From: Hydrogenophaga sp.
GTDB lineage: Bacteria; Pseudomonadota; Gammaproteobacteria; Burkholderiales; Burkholderiaceae_C
Direction of reading: 5' to 3'
Assembly: GCF_030656115.1 (NCBI RefSeq)
Contig: NZ_JAUSOO010000015.1
Location: forward strand, 1 to 37,306
DNA length: 37,306 bases
Numbering within the stretch: position 1 is the stretch's first letter; every line of letters begins with the position of its first letter. Under the pieces are notes generated by a model. It was not told the DNA's origin and did no database searches. It saw only the letters and a program-made list of their open reading frames with translations. The translations under genes were made by a program, and so were the position numbers. This document shows, one piece after another, positions 25,665 to 33,642 of the stretch.

Positions 25665-25687
25665 GTGCCAAAACGGGTACACCCCCA
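25665..25687 (-). repeat. Right-hand terminal inverted repeat of the Mu-like element
   Basis: Read inwards on the minus strand it starts TGGGGG and ends CGTTTTGGCAC, matching 13265-13287 at 19 of 23 bases without gaps. It lies beyond the repressor, as the left end does in Mu-like phages. The flanking bases (CACTT after 25687; CCCGA before 13265) are not a duplication, so the exact terminus or the history of the flank remains uncertain. Confidence 0.65.
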
Positions 25688-25753
25688 CACTTGCGCTGGT
25701 AGTAACCCTCTGTTTTCAACGAGGGTCTGGCTCTACTATCTCCAGCTGAAAAT

Positions 25754-25767
25754 AGAACGGTCGTTCT
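25754..25767. promoter_or_regulatory. Palindromic operator candidate upstream of the hydrolase-porin genes
   Basis: AGAACG-GT-CGTTCT is a perfect 6-bp inverted repeat 42 bases before the hydrolase start codon and just outside the mobile element. Its size and spacing fit TetR-family operators. No regulator gene of that type is next to it, and the promoter elements are not clear. Confidence 0.45.
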
Positions 25768-25809
25768 TTTTACTTCTTGGATTTCGTTACACACCAGCAG
25801 GAGACACGC

Positions 25810-27255
25810 ATGAAGTTCTTGAAATTGGCGGCGATTTCGGCCGCTTGCATCAGCGTTTTGGCGGGCTGCGGCGGCGGTGACAGCCCCGACGCGGGCAGCA
25901 GTTTCGACCTGAGTGGTGCGCCAGGCAGCCTGATCGCGACCCCAACGGCCCTGACCACGCTCACGCCCGCGGCCTTCACTGAAGCCTTGGAGAAAGCCCT
26001 GGGCGTGGCCGATGCTGCCAATCTGTTCAAGATCACAGAAGTGCCCAAGTGCGACATCACGTTCAATTATTTTCAGTACGGTACCGTGGGTGGCGCCGGT
26101 GAGAAAACGTCCGCGTCGGGCGGCATCATGGTGCCCGGCGGCACCGACCCCGCCTGCACCGGCCCACGCCCGGTGCTGCTGTACGCGCACGGCACCAGCA
26201 CCAACAAAAACCTGAATATGGCCAACCCAGACGGAAACCGTGAAGCGGCCCTGGTGGCCGCCATGTACGCCGCACAGGGCTACATCGTGGTGGCACCCAA
26301 CTACGCGGGCTACGAGTCCTCACCGCTGCCTTACCACCCGTACCTGAATCTGGAACAGCAAGCGCAAGATGTGGTGGACGCACTGACCGCCGCCCGCAAA
26401 GGGTTTGCGACCATCAACGCCAACGCCAACGCCAACAGCAAGCTCTTCGTGAGCGGTTATTCGCAAGGCGGCTTCGTGTCGATGGCAGCGCAGCGCAAAC
26501 TGCAATTGGCTGGCACGCCGGTGACCGCGGGCGCACACCACTCGGGCCCTTACAACCTGGGACGATTTGGGGACGCTGTTTACAGCGGCAATGTGAACCT
26601 GGGTGCCACCCTTTTCAGCCCCCTGCTGAACACCAGCTTCCAGCGCACCTACGGCAACATCTACGCCAGCCCGAGCGAGATGTACGAGGCCACGTTCGCC
26701 ACAGGCATCGAAACCCTGCTGCCCAGCACCACGCCGCTGAACACGCTGCTGAGCACAGGCAAGCTGCCGGCCACGGCGCTGTTTGCGGCGGACAGTCTGC
26801 CCAAACCAGCCGGGTTTGAACTCTTTTTCGGCACCCCCAACCTGATCAAGACCAGCTACCGCAATGCGGTGCTGGCCGATGCCGTTGCCAACCCGACCGC
26901 GCCCCAGCACCCGCTGCGCGTGGCCGCTTACAAGAACGATCTGCTGGCCCAGAACTGGACACCCGCCCAGCCCATGCTGCTGTGCGGCGGCAACGCCGAC
27001 CCCACGGTGTTCTTCAGCGCCAACACCAGCACCGCCAAGGCGTATTTCAATGGCAAGGGCGTGCCAGACCAGGCGGTGACGGTGCTGGATGTGGACAGCG
27101 CACCGGCTGGCGCCAACGACCCATTCCTGATGGCCAAGGGCGGCTTTGCACAAGCCAAAGCGGCAGCGGGCAGCGCAGCGCTAGAAAAGTACCACGGCGA
27201 ACTGGTACCACCTTTCTGTCACGCAGCGGCACGCGGCTACTTCACCCAGTTTTAA
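25810..27255 (+). CDS. Lipoprotein alpha/beta hydrolase (lipase/esterase-like)
   Basis: A 481-aa secreted lipoprotein: lipobox LAGC with Cys20, then GGGDS. The hydrolase core shows YAHGTSTN (oxyanion strand), GYIVVAPNYAGYESS and the nucleophile elbow GYSQGG with Ser218. An acid is likely in LCGGNADPTVFF, and a histidine near the C-terminus (KYHGELVPPFCH). This pattern fits bacterial secretory lipases/esterases that act on lipids or polyester oligomers; the true substrate is unknown. ATG 25810 is preceded by AGGAG at 7 bases; the longer frame from 25777 is not needed. The porin starts 45 bases downstream, so the pair may release a substrate outside and take it up. Confidence 0.85.
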   Translation: MKFLKLAAISAACISVLAGCGGGDSPDAGSSFDLSGAPGSLIATPTALTTLTPAAFTEALEKALGVADAANLFKITEVPKCDITFNYFQYGTVGGAGEKTSASGGIMVPGGTDPACTGPRPVLLYAHGTSTNKNLNMANPDGNREAALVAAMYAAQGYIVVAPNYAGYESSPLPYHPYLNLEQQAQDVVDALTAARKGFATINANANANSKLFVSGYSQGGFVSMAAQRKLQLAGTPVTAGAHHSGPYNLGRFGDAVYSGNVNLGATLFSPLLNTSFQRTYGNIYASPSEMYEATFATGIETLLPSTTPLNTLLSTGKLPATALFAADSLPKPAGFELFFGTPNLIKTSYRNAVLADAVANPTAPQHPLRVAAYKNDLLAQNWTPAQPMLLCGGNADPTVFFSANTSTAKAYFNGKGVPDQAVTVLDVDSAPAGANDPFLMAKGGFAQAKAAAGSAALEKYHGELVPPFCHAAARGYFTQF

Positions 27256-27300
27256 AGCCCGGCTCAAGACCGTATCTTTCAACACACAGAGCACATCAAT

Positions 27301-28506
27301 ATGAAAAAAACTTTCATTGCTGCAGCGGCCACCCTGGCCTGCGCAGGCGCGTGGGCACAAGTCACGCTGTACGGCCTGGCCGATGTCGGCATCACCCGGG
27401 TGAGTGGCTACGCGCAAGGCAGCGTGACCCAGCTCAACAGCGGCATCATGGAGGGCTCGCGCTGGGGCATCAAGTCTGAGGAAGACCTGGGGGGTGGCTA
27501 CAAAGCCCTCGTCACCCTGGAAAGCCGCGTCGAGCTCGATACGGGCGGGCTGGGCAACCGCCCTGCCTCGGGCAACCAACTGCCCGACCGCCTCACCGCC
27601 GGACTGCCACCCGCCGTGGCAGCAGCCCTGACCAACGCCGCCATCGGGCCTTCGCTGGGCGTCAACCTCACCAACACCGCCTTCGACCGCCAGGCCTGGG
27701 TCGGGCTGGTCACGCCCGTTGGGGGCTTCTTGATGGGTCGCCAGTACACGCCCGCCTTCGAGGCGTTTGCGACGTTTGACACCATGAACACGCAGAGCGC
27801 CCTGTCGGCGGCCCAGCTGGTGACGATCCCTGTAGGGCTCGATATCCGCTACAACAACGCCGTTCAATACCGCATCGTCCAGGGCCCCTGGAACGCCGCG
27901 CTGATGTACGGCATGGGCGAAGGCGCCAACAGCTCCAGCAACCGGCTGCTGGGCATCAACACCTTGTACAAGGGCAGCGCCTTCAATGTGGGCTTCGGCA
28001 TGAACAGCAAGAAGAATTCGGCTGGGCAGCAGGCGCTCAAAACCACGGTGCTGGGCGCATCGACGGCCCGGGGCGACTGGATCGTCTCGGGCATGTTCGC
28101 CCGCATTCAGGAACCCAACCCTTCATCGGGCCCTGAACTGAGTGCAGGCCTCACGTTGGGTGGTGTGCCCGCACCGTTGATCAGCACCGTGCTGGACCGG
28201 CTCAAGCAAGACGCCAACCTGATCCATGTGGGAGCCCGCTACAACCTGGGCGCGGCTGGCCACATCACGGTGGCTTACAACAAGCTCAACGACAAACGCG
28301 CCTCCAACGCCGACATCAGCTCCTACGGCGTGGCCTACACCTATCCGTTGTCCAAGCGCACCAACCTGAACGCCGTGCTCACCCGCTTCAACAACAGCGC
28401 CACCGCGCAAGCGGCCCCTGGCGGCAACGGCTATTTGGGCGGGGTGACGGCCACCGCAGGACGCGACTCGACGTCGCTCGCACTGGGCATGCGCCACAGC
28501 TTCTGA
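27301..28506 (+). CDS. General porin (Gram-negative porin family)
   Basis: A 401-aa outer-membrane trimeric porin of the Burkholderiales OmpC-like type. A signal peptide (MKKTFIAAAATLACAGAWA) is cleaved before QVTLYGLADVGI, the invariant first beta strand. The eyelet loop 3 region with YTPAFEAF follows the AFDRQAWVGLVTPVGGFLMGRQ strand. The last residue is Phe after GMRHS, the signal needed by the BAM machinery. A Thr/Ala-rich stretch around residues 85-120 is a longer external loop than usual. It follows the hydrolase gene closely. Confidence 0.94.
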   Translation: MKKTFIAAAATLACAGAWAQVTLYGLADVGITRVSGYAQGSVTQLNSGIMEGSRWGIKSEEDLGGGYKALVTLESRVELDTGGLGNRPASGNQLPDRLTAGLPPAVAAALTNAAIGPSLGVNLTNTAFDRQAWVGLVTPVGGFLMGRQYTPAFEAFATFDTMNTQSALSAAQLVTIPVGLDIRYNNAVQYRIVQGPWNAALMYGMGEGANSSSNRLLGINTLYKGSAFNVGFGMNSKKNSAGQQALKTTVLGASTARGDWIVSGMFARIQEPNPSSGPELSAGLTLGGVPAPLISTVLDRLKQDANLIHVGARYNLGAAGHITVAYNKLNDKRASNADISSYGVAYTYPLSKRTNLNAVLTRFNNSATAQAAPGGNGYLGGVTATAGRDSTSLALGMRHSF

Positions 28507-28511
28507 GCCAA

Positions 28512-28529
28512 AGGCCCGGTCACGGGCCT
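28512..28529 (+). terminator. GC hairpin after the porin gene
   Basis: AGGCCCG, loop GTCA, CGGGCCT: a perfect 7-bp stem beginning 5 bases after the porin stop. There is no U-run, so it is a weak or factor-aided terminator, or serves transcript stability. Confidence 0.5.
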
Positions 28530-28579
28530 ATCCGACCCAGGTGGTTCAGCGAATCACCGATCCTCAGCGCAAAGCGCAC

Positions 28580-28614
28580 CGGTCGTGGTGGCGGTCAACC
28601 CGCTGCCACGACCG
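28580..28614 (-). terminator. Long hairpin after tsaC
   Basis: Two 15-base arms (28580-28594 and 28600-28614; 13 of 15 paired) with a 5-base loop start 2 bases after the tsaC stop codon. The U-tract is poor. The position between convergent genes suggests a termination or mRNA-end role for tsaC. Confidence 0.5.
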
Positions 28615-28616
28615 CT

Positions 28617-29630
28617 TCAAGCCGCCGCCCGCTGCAACCGGTCCCGCACGCCGTCCCATTCGGGGCTGGCGGGCGGGGTTTCCACCCAGATGAGTTTTAC
28701 GCCGATGGCGTCCAACTCGCGCAGGGTGGCAAACAGCGCCTGGGCGGCTTGCACGGCGTCGTCGGGCATGCGGCGCACGGTCACGCCCGGGGCGGCTTTC
28801 AGCGTGGCACGGGCGTACACCGCAATGTGCCGGGCATCCGTACCCAGCAGGTCCAGCGCGGCTTGCAGGGGCTGAGCGGCCATGAGCCGCACCTTGGCGT
28901 TGGGCGCGTAGTGCGATTCGAGCGTGCCCGAGGCGCGCGGGGCAGCGCCATCGCGCTCGCGCAGCGGCTGGCCGCAAGCGGCCTCCAGCTGCGCCTGCGT
29001 GACCATGCCGGGGCGCAGCAGCACCGGATAACCCCGGCTGCAATCGACGATGGTGGACTCGATGCCCACCGGGCAGGCGCCGCCATCCAGAATCAACAAG
29101 GCTTCGTCGGGCAGTTGGGCGAATTCTTCGGCCACGTGCGCCGCGGTGGTGGGGCTGACGCGGCCAAAGCGGTTGGCGCTGGGTGCGGCCACGCCGTGCA
29201 CGCCGTGGGCGCGGGCCGCTGTCAGCAGCGCCTGTGCCACCGGGTGCGACGGGCAGCGCAGGCCCACCGAGTCTTGCCCGCCGGCCGACACGGCGGCCAC
29301 ACCGTCGCGGCGCGGCAAGATCAGTGTGAGCGGGCCGGGCCAGAAGGCGTGCATGAGCGCCAGGGCAAAGTCGGGCAACTCGCGGGCGTAATGGTCCACC
29401 CCGGCGCGCCAGCCTTGGGCACCGCCACCAGGCGCCAGGTGCACGATGAGCGGGTGGTCGCTGGGGCGGCCTTTGGCTTCAAAAATGCGGTGCACCGCGC
29501 TGGCGTTGTCGGCATCCGCCGCCAGGCCATACACGGTTTCGGTGGGCATGCCCACCAGCGAGCCGGCGGCCAGGCGCTGCGCCGCCTGCTCGATGGCGGC
29601 GGGGTCGGCGGCGTTGAGAAGCAAAGGCAT
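28617..29630 (-). CDS. tsaC: L-threonylcarbamoyladenylate synthase, Sua5 type
   Basis: A 337-aa enzyme that makes threonylcarbamoyl-AMP from threonine, bicarbonate and ATP for t6A at tRNA position 37. The YrdC domain (residues 1-210) shows AAGSLVGMPTETVYGLAADA, KGRPSDHPLIVHL, LRCPSHP and the GVAAPSANRFGRVSPT loop. Residues ~230-337 form the extra Sua5 domain missing in short TsaC (YrdC), joined by a linker with LRPGMVTQAQLEAACG. ATG 29630 is preferred to TTG 29639. It is 40 bases beyond purK and may be co-transcribed with it. Its partner gene tsaB is elsewhere in the window. Confidence 0.95.
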   Translation of the reverse strand: MPLLLNAADPAAIEQAAQRLAAGSLVGMPTETVYGLAADADNASAVHRIFEAKGRPSDHPLIVHLAPGGGAQGWRAGVDHYARELPDFALALMHAFWPGPLTLILPRRDGVAAVSAGGQDSVGLRCPSHPVAQALLTAARAHGVHGVAAPSANRFGRVSPTTAAHVAEEFAQLPDEALLILDGGACPVGIESTIVDCSRGYPVLLRPGMVTQAQLEAACGQPLRERDGAAPRASGTLESHYAPNAKVRLMAAQPLQAALDLLGTDARHIAVYARATLKAAPGVTVRRMPDDAVQAAQALFATLRELDAIGVKLIWVETPPASPEWDGVRDRLQRAAA

Positions 29631-29643
29631 GGGTGGCAAACGC

Positions 29644-29679
29644 TCAGGCGTTTCAGGCGTTTCAGGCGTTTCAGGCGTC
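29644..29679. repeat. 9-bp tandem repeat covering the purK stop codon
   Basis: Four perfect or near-perfect copies of TCAGGCGTT (29644-29652, -29661, -29670, -29679; the last has C at the end). On the minus strand each unit reads AACGCCTGA, so every unit holds a TGA in the purK frame; the first of them is the actual stop codon. The repeat multiplies the stop codon and lengthens the purK-tsaC gap in steps of 9. Confidence 0.9.
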
Positions 29680-30909
29680 CAGCGCGGGCAAGCCCAGCAG
29701 CGCCAGCACCTTCGCCGCCGTCTCGCGCACCTCGGCCACGGTGGGCGCGGTGATGTTCAGGTGGCCCATCTTGCGGCCCGGGCGGGCGCTGAGCTTGCCG
29801 TACAGGTGCAGGTGGGTGCCGGACAGCGCCAGCACCTGCGCCCACGGCGGCGACACGGGTTGTGCGCTGGGCTGGGCGCGCACGCCGTTGGCGTCGAACC
29901 ACAAGTCACCCAGCAGGTTGACCATGATGGCCGGGCTGTGCTGGCGCGGCGTGGGCAGCGGCAGGCCGGCCAGGGCGCGCACCTGGGCTTCAAACTGGGA
30001 AATGTCGCAGGCGTTTTGTGTGTAGTGGCCGCTGTTGTGGGGGCGCGGCGCCATTTCGTTCACGATCAGGTCCAAGCCGCCCTGGCCATCGTCCACCAGG
30101 AAATATTCCACGCACAGCACGCCCACATAGTTCAGGTGGTTCGCAATGGCCACCGTGCTGGCGCGGGCGCGCTCGGCCAGCACGGCGGGCACCGCGCCCT
30201 CGTACACAGCGGTCAGCGCCAGAATGCCGTCGCGGTGGGTGTTGGCCTGCACCGGAAAGCTCACGCTCTGGCCGTCGGAGCCGCGCGCCACGATCACCGA
30301 GCACTCGGCCTGCAGCGGCATGAGTTTTTCCAGCACGCAAGACACGCCACCCAACTGCGCCCAGGCGGCGGCCAGCTCGTCGCGGTTGTTCACGCGCACC
30401 TGGCCTTTGCCGTCGTAGCCCAGGCGGGCGGTTTTCAAAATGCCGGGCAGCAAATCGGCGGGCACGGCGGCCAGCAGCTCGGCGCTGGTGATGGCGGCAT
30501 AGGGCGCGGGGTACACGCCGCTGAGGGGCGCGCACTGCACAAAGTGCGACTTTTCCTTGATGCGGTCTTGCGCCACCGCCACACACGCGGCCGACGGGGC
30601 CACCGGCCGGTGCGCGCCCAGCGTGCCCAGCGCGGGCGCGGGCACGTTTTCAAACTCGGTGGTGATGGCTTCGCAGCGCTGCATCAGCTGGGCCAGGCCC
30701 TGCTCGTCGCCGTAAGGCGTCTGGATGTGAAAGTGGCTGATCAGCCCGGCCGGGCTGGCGGGGTCCGGGTCGAGCACCGCCGTGAAATAACCCATGGCCT
30801 GGGCCGCCTGCACAAACATGCGGCCCAGCTGCCCACCGCCCATCACGCCCAGCGTGATCTGCTGGCCGCTGGCCGAGGTGCTGCCGGGAAGAAGGGGCTT
30901 GAAACTCAT
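29671..30909 (-). CDS. purK: 5-(carboxyamino)imidazole ribonucleotide synthase
   Basis: A 412-aa ATP-grasp enzyme that forms N5-CAIR from AIR, bicarbonate and ATP in purine synthesis. The N-terminal nucleotide-like fold has LGVMGGGQLGRMFVQAAQAMGY; the ATP-grasp part has AVAQDRIKEKSHF, KTARLGYDGKGQ and VLEKLMPLQAECSVI; the metal/substrate end has NEMAPRPHNSGHYTQNACDISQFE. Usual length. It lies 25 bases after purE, the standard order, so purE-purK (and possibly tsaC) form one operon. Confidence 0.96.
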   Translation of the reverse strand: MSFKPLLPGSTSASGQQITLGVMGGGQLGRMFVQAAQAMGYFTAVLDPDPASPAGLISHFHIQTPYGDEQGLAQLMQRCEAITTEFENVPAPALGTLGAHRPVAPSAACVAVAQDRIKEKSHFVQCAPLSGVYPAPYAAITSAELLAAVPADLLPGILKTARLGYDGKGQVRVNNRDELAAAWAQLGGVSCVLEKLMPLQAECSVIVARGSDGQSVSFPVQANTHRDGILALTAVYEGAVPAVLAERARASTVAIANHLNYVGVLCVEYFLVDDGQGGLDLIVNEMAPRPHNSGHYTQNACDISQFEAQVRALAGLPLPTPRQHSPAIMVNLLGDLWFDANGVRAQPSAQPVSPPWAQVLALSGTHLHLYGKLSARPGRKMGHLNITAPTVAEVRETAAKVLALLGLPALDA

Positions 30910-30934
30910 GGGTGAATGCTCGGAAAAGGGTGGG

Positions 30935-31426
30935 TCATTCGGTGGGCAAGGTCATGTTGCGCGCGGCTTCGGTTTGCGCAGCGCGAAAGGCTTCGAGCTT
31001 GTCGCGCAGCGCCGGGCTTTCGCTGGCCAGCAGCGCCACCGCAAACAGCGCCGCATTGGCCGCACCCGCCGGGCCAATGGCAAACGTGGCCACCGGAATG
31101 CCCTTGGGCATTTGCACAATGCTGTGCAGCGAATCCACGCCCGAGAGCGCCTTGGACTGCACCGGCACACCCAGCACCGGCACCACGGTTTTGGCCGCGA
31201 TCATGCCCGGCAAGTGAGCGGCACCGCCCGCGCCCGCGATGATGGCCTTGAGCCCACGGCCCACGGCCGCCTCGGCGTAGGCAAACATGTCGTCGGGCAT
31301 GCGGTGGGCCGACACCACGCGGGCCTCGTGCGTGATGCCGAAATCTTTGAGAATCTGCACGGCGTGCTGCATGGTGTCCCAGTCGCTGCTGGAGCCCATG
31401 ACCACGCCCACTTGGATGGGGTTCAT
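30935..31426 (-). CDS. purE: N5-CAIR mutase, class I PurE
   Basis: A 163-aa enzyme that moves the carboxyl group of N5-CAIR to C4 of the imidazole ring. Class I motifs are [24 protein letters not shown] with the catalytic His41, [17 protein letters not shown] and the [18 protein letters not shown] helix. Usual length. It is the first gene of the pur operon and is divergent from cnoX across 154 bases that hold both promoters. No purine riboswitch was seen in the leader. Confidence 0.96.
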   Translation of the reverse strand: MNPIQVGVVMGSSSDWDTMQHAVQILKDFGITHEARVVSAHRMPDDMFAYAEAAVGRGLKAIIAGAGGAAHLPGMIAAKTVVPVLGVPVQSKALSGVDSLHSIVQMPKGIPVATFAIGPAGAANAALFAVALLASESPALRDKLEAFRAAQTEAARNMTLPTE

Positions 31427-31580
31427 GTTGTGTGCCTTTTACCCGTCGATTGAGTAGCCGGGTGCCTGGAGACAGAGACGCGCCTGAAAATCTGCCCGCC
31501 TCCGGTAAAGTGTCGATTTTACGTTTCGCGCCCCTGCGCCGCCGTGCGCCGCATGGGCGCACCCCATTCCAGAGACCGCC

Positions 31581-32489
31581 ATGATCGACGTCACCCTTGC
31601 CAACTTTGAAACCGAAGTCATTGAAGCTTCGCAACACACGCCCGTGCTGGTGGACTTCTGGGCGCCGTGGTGCGGGCCCTGCAAGGTCATCGGCCCGCTG
31701 CTGGAGAAAATTGAAGCCGCCTACGCAGGCCGTTTCAAGCTGGTGAAAATTGACACCGAACAGGAACAACAACTGGCGGGCGCCTTTGGCATCAAGAGCA
31801 TTCCCACCTGCGTGCTGATGGTGAACGGCCAGCCGGTGGACGGTTTCATGGGCGCACTGCCCGAAGGCCAGATCAATGCCTTTCTGGACAAGCACCTGCC
31901 CGCGCCCGAGGTGCTGGAAGCCGCCGAAGAAGAAGCCGACGCCCTGCAAGCCCTGGCCGCTGGCGATGTGCAAGGCGCGCTGGACAAGCTGCACCACGCG
32001 GTGCAAACCGACCCCGAAAACGACGACGCCCGCTTTGATCTGGTGAAACTGCTGCTGGAGCTGGACCGCGACGACGAGGCCAAGGTGGCGTTTGCGCCGG
32101 TGATTGCCAAGTCCATGGCGGTGCGCCGGCTCGACTCGCTCAACCGCTGGATGAAAGCGCGCGACGCCCAAGACGGGGTGGCAGACCCGCAAGCCCATGC
32201 CACCGATTTGCAAACCCGCATCGCCGCCAACAAACGCGACTTTGACAGCCGCTTTGCCCTGGCCCAACTGCTGCTGGCCCACAACCAGTTTGTGCCCGCC
32301 ATGGACGCGCTGCTGGAGATTCTGATGCGCGACAAAGCCTGGAACGAAGACCTGGCCCGCAAAACCTACATCGCCATCCTGGACATCATCGAGCCGCCCA
32401 AGCCCAAAGTGGCCGAAGGCCAGGTGCCGCCCGAAGACCCCACGGTGGCCACCTACCGCCGGCGCTTGTCGAGCGTGGTGTTGAGCTGA
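31581..32489 (+). CDS. cnoX: Thioredoxin-TPR chaperone (CnoX/YbbN family)
   Basis: A 302-aa protein joining a thioredoxin domain (residues 1-110, active site WCGPC with Cys31 and Cys34, cis-proline in SIPTCV) to a C-terminal TPR region (~120-300) with acidic repeats such as LQALAAGDVQGALDKLHHAVQTDPENDDARFDL. CnoX proteins hold proteins damaged by hypochlorous acid and pass them to GroEL/DnaK. The E. coli protein lacks the full CxxC; here both cysteines remain, so thiol-disulfide exchange is possible. It ends in a clear terminator shared with the convergent gpr end. Confidence 0.93.
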   Translation: MIDVTLANFETEVIEASQHTPVLVDFWAPWCGPCKVIGPLLEKIEAAYAGRFKLVKIDTEQEQQLAGAFGIKSIPTCVLMVNGQPVDGFMGALPEGQINAFLDKHLPAPEVLEAAEEEADALQALAAGDVQGALDKLHHAVQTDPENDDARFDLVKLLLELDRDDEAKVAFAPVIAKSMAVRRLDSLNRWMKARDAQDGVADPQAHATDLQTRIAANKRDFDSRFALAQLLLAHNQFVPAMDALLEILMRDKAWNEDLARKTYIAILDIIEPPKPKVAEGQVPPEDPTVATYRRRLSSVVLS

Positions 32490-32494
32490 GGCGC

Positions 32495-32529
32495 AGCCCT
32501 CAAGGTCGCTGATCGGTCGAGGGCTTTTT
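32495..32529 (+). terminator. Intrinsic terminator of cnoX
   Basis: AGCCCTC (32495-32501), a 17-base loop, GAGGGCT (32519-32525) and then TTTT. The structure starts 5 bases after the cnoX stop and its second arm lies inside the last codons of the convergent gpr gene. Confidence 0.7.
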
Positions 32530-33540
32530 CCAGAGGTTGATGCCACCGTCCACCGCGTGTTGGTCGATGGCGGCCAACTCGTCGGCGCTGAAGTCCAGCT
32601 GGTTCAGCGCGCCCACCAGCTCGGTGATCTGCCCGGGTTTGCTCGCGCCAATCAGGGCCGAGGTCATGCCCGGCTGGCGCAGCACCCAGGCCACGGCCAT
32701 CTGCGCCAGGCTCTGGCCACGTGCCTGTGCAATGCCGTTCAAGGCGCGCACATGCGCCAGGTTCTGCGCGCTCAGGTGGTCGGTGGTGAAGGAGCCGCCG
32801 CCGGGGCGGTTGATGCGCGCGTCGGCCGGCACGCCGTTCAGGTATTTGTTGGTCAGCAGGCCTTGCGCCAGCGGGCTGAAGGCGATGCAGCCCATGCCCT
32901 CGGCTTGCAGGGTGTCGAGCAAATCTTCTTCCACCCAGCGGTTCATGAGGCTGTACGACGGTTGGTGGATCAGCAGCGGCACACCCATGCCGCGCAAAAT
33001 GGCCGCCGCTTCGCGGGTTTTGCCGGCCGAATAGCTGGAAATGCCCACATACAGCGCCTTGCCCTGCTGCACGGCGCTGGCCAGCGCGCCCATGGTTTCT
33101 TCCAGCGGGGTGTCGGGGTCGAAGCGGTGCGAATAGAAGATGTCCACATAGTCCAGCCCCATGCGCTTCAAGCTCTGGTCCAGGCTGGCGAGCACGTATT
33201 TGCGCGAACCGCCACCCTGCCCATACGGCCCGGGCCACATGTCCCAGCCCGCTTTGCTGGAGATGATCAGCTCGTCGCGGTAGGGTTTGAAGTCGCGCCG
33301 CAGGTGTTCGCCGAAATTGGTCTCGGCGCTGCCTGCGGGCGGGCCGTAGTTGTTGGCCAGGTCGAAGTGGGTAATGCCCAGATCAAACGCGGTGCGCAAC
33401 ATGGCGCGCTGGGTTTCCATGGGCGTGGCATCGCCAAAGTTGTGCCACAGACCCAGGGTGATGCTGGGCAGCTTGAGGCCGCTTTTGCCAACGGTGCGGT
33501 AGGGCATGCGGTCGTAGCGCTGGGGGTGGGCGGTGTACAT
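32500..33540 (-). CDS. gpr: Aldo-keto reductase, L-glyceraldehyde 3-phosphate reductase type (YghZ)
   Basis: A 346-aa NADPH-dependent AKR14-type enzyme very like E. coli YghZ in length and sequence (YRTVGKSGLKLPSITLGLWHNFG, DLANNYGPPAGSAE, AGWDMWPGPYGQGGGSRKYVLASLDQSLKRMGLDYVDIFYSHR). The AKR catalytic tetrad is Asp60, Tyr65, Lys96 and His138. The family detoxifies methylglyoxal and reduces L-glyceraldehyde 3-phosphate. The C-terminal cofactor region SALIGASKPGQITELVGALN is intact. Single gene; its end is interleaved with the cnoX terminator. Confidence 0.94.
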   Translation of the reverse strand: MYTAHPQRYDRMPYRTVGKSGLKLPSITLGLWHNFGDATPMETQRAMLRTAFDLGITHFDLANNYGPPAGSAETNFGEHLRRDFKPYRDELIISSKAGWDMWPGPYGQGGGSRKYVLASLDQSLKRMGLDYVDIFYSHRFDPDTPLEETMGALASAVQQGKALYVGISSYSAGKTREAAAILRGMGVPLLIHQPSYSLMNRWVEEDLLDTLQAEGMGCIAFSPLAQGLLTNKYLNGVPADARINRPGGGSFTTDHLSAQNLAHVRALNGIAQARGQSLAQMAVAWVLRQPGMTSALIGASKPGQITELVGALNQLDFSADELAAIDQHAVDGGINLWKKPSTDQRP

Positions 33541-33642
33541 GGTTGCGTCTCTGTGGTTGGGGGGTGGTGCACTCTACCCAGTAACCCGGTGGTAACCGTG
33601 TCGTTTTGGGGAACAAACACTGCCCATTCGCTCCCTTCACAG

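Larger units (their letters stand above)
13265..25687. mobile_element. Compact Mu-like transposable prophage or satellite (12.4 kb)
   Basis: The limits are set by an imperfect 23-bp inverted repeat (13265-13287 and 25665-25687; 19 of 23 identical) starting with TG, as in Mu-type phages. Between them lie a divergent repressor, a Ner-like protein, transposase A, AAA+ protein B, a transposase-related regulator, GemA, two Mor-family proteins, one tape measure gene and several unknown small genes. All but the repressor and two small frames read on the minus strand. No terminase, portal, Mu F-like protein, protease, capsid, sheath, tube, baseplate, fibre or clear lysis gene is present, against about 35-40 kb for complete Mu-like phages. 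No 5-bp target duplication is visible next to the proposed ends. Either a deletion derivative or a satellite. Confidence 0.85.

Noticed and set aside
31441..31463. ACCCG...CGGGT inverted repeat in the purE leader, considered as a riboswitch.
   Set aside because: Only a 5-bp stem with a long loop; no purine or other riboswitch core was recognised.
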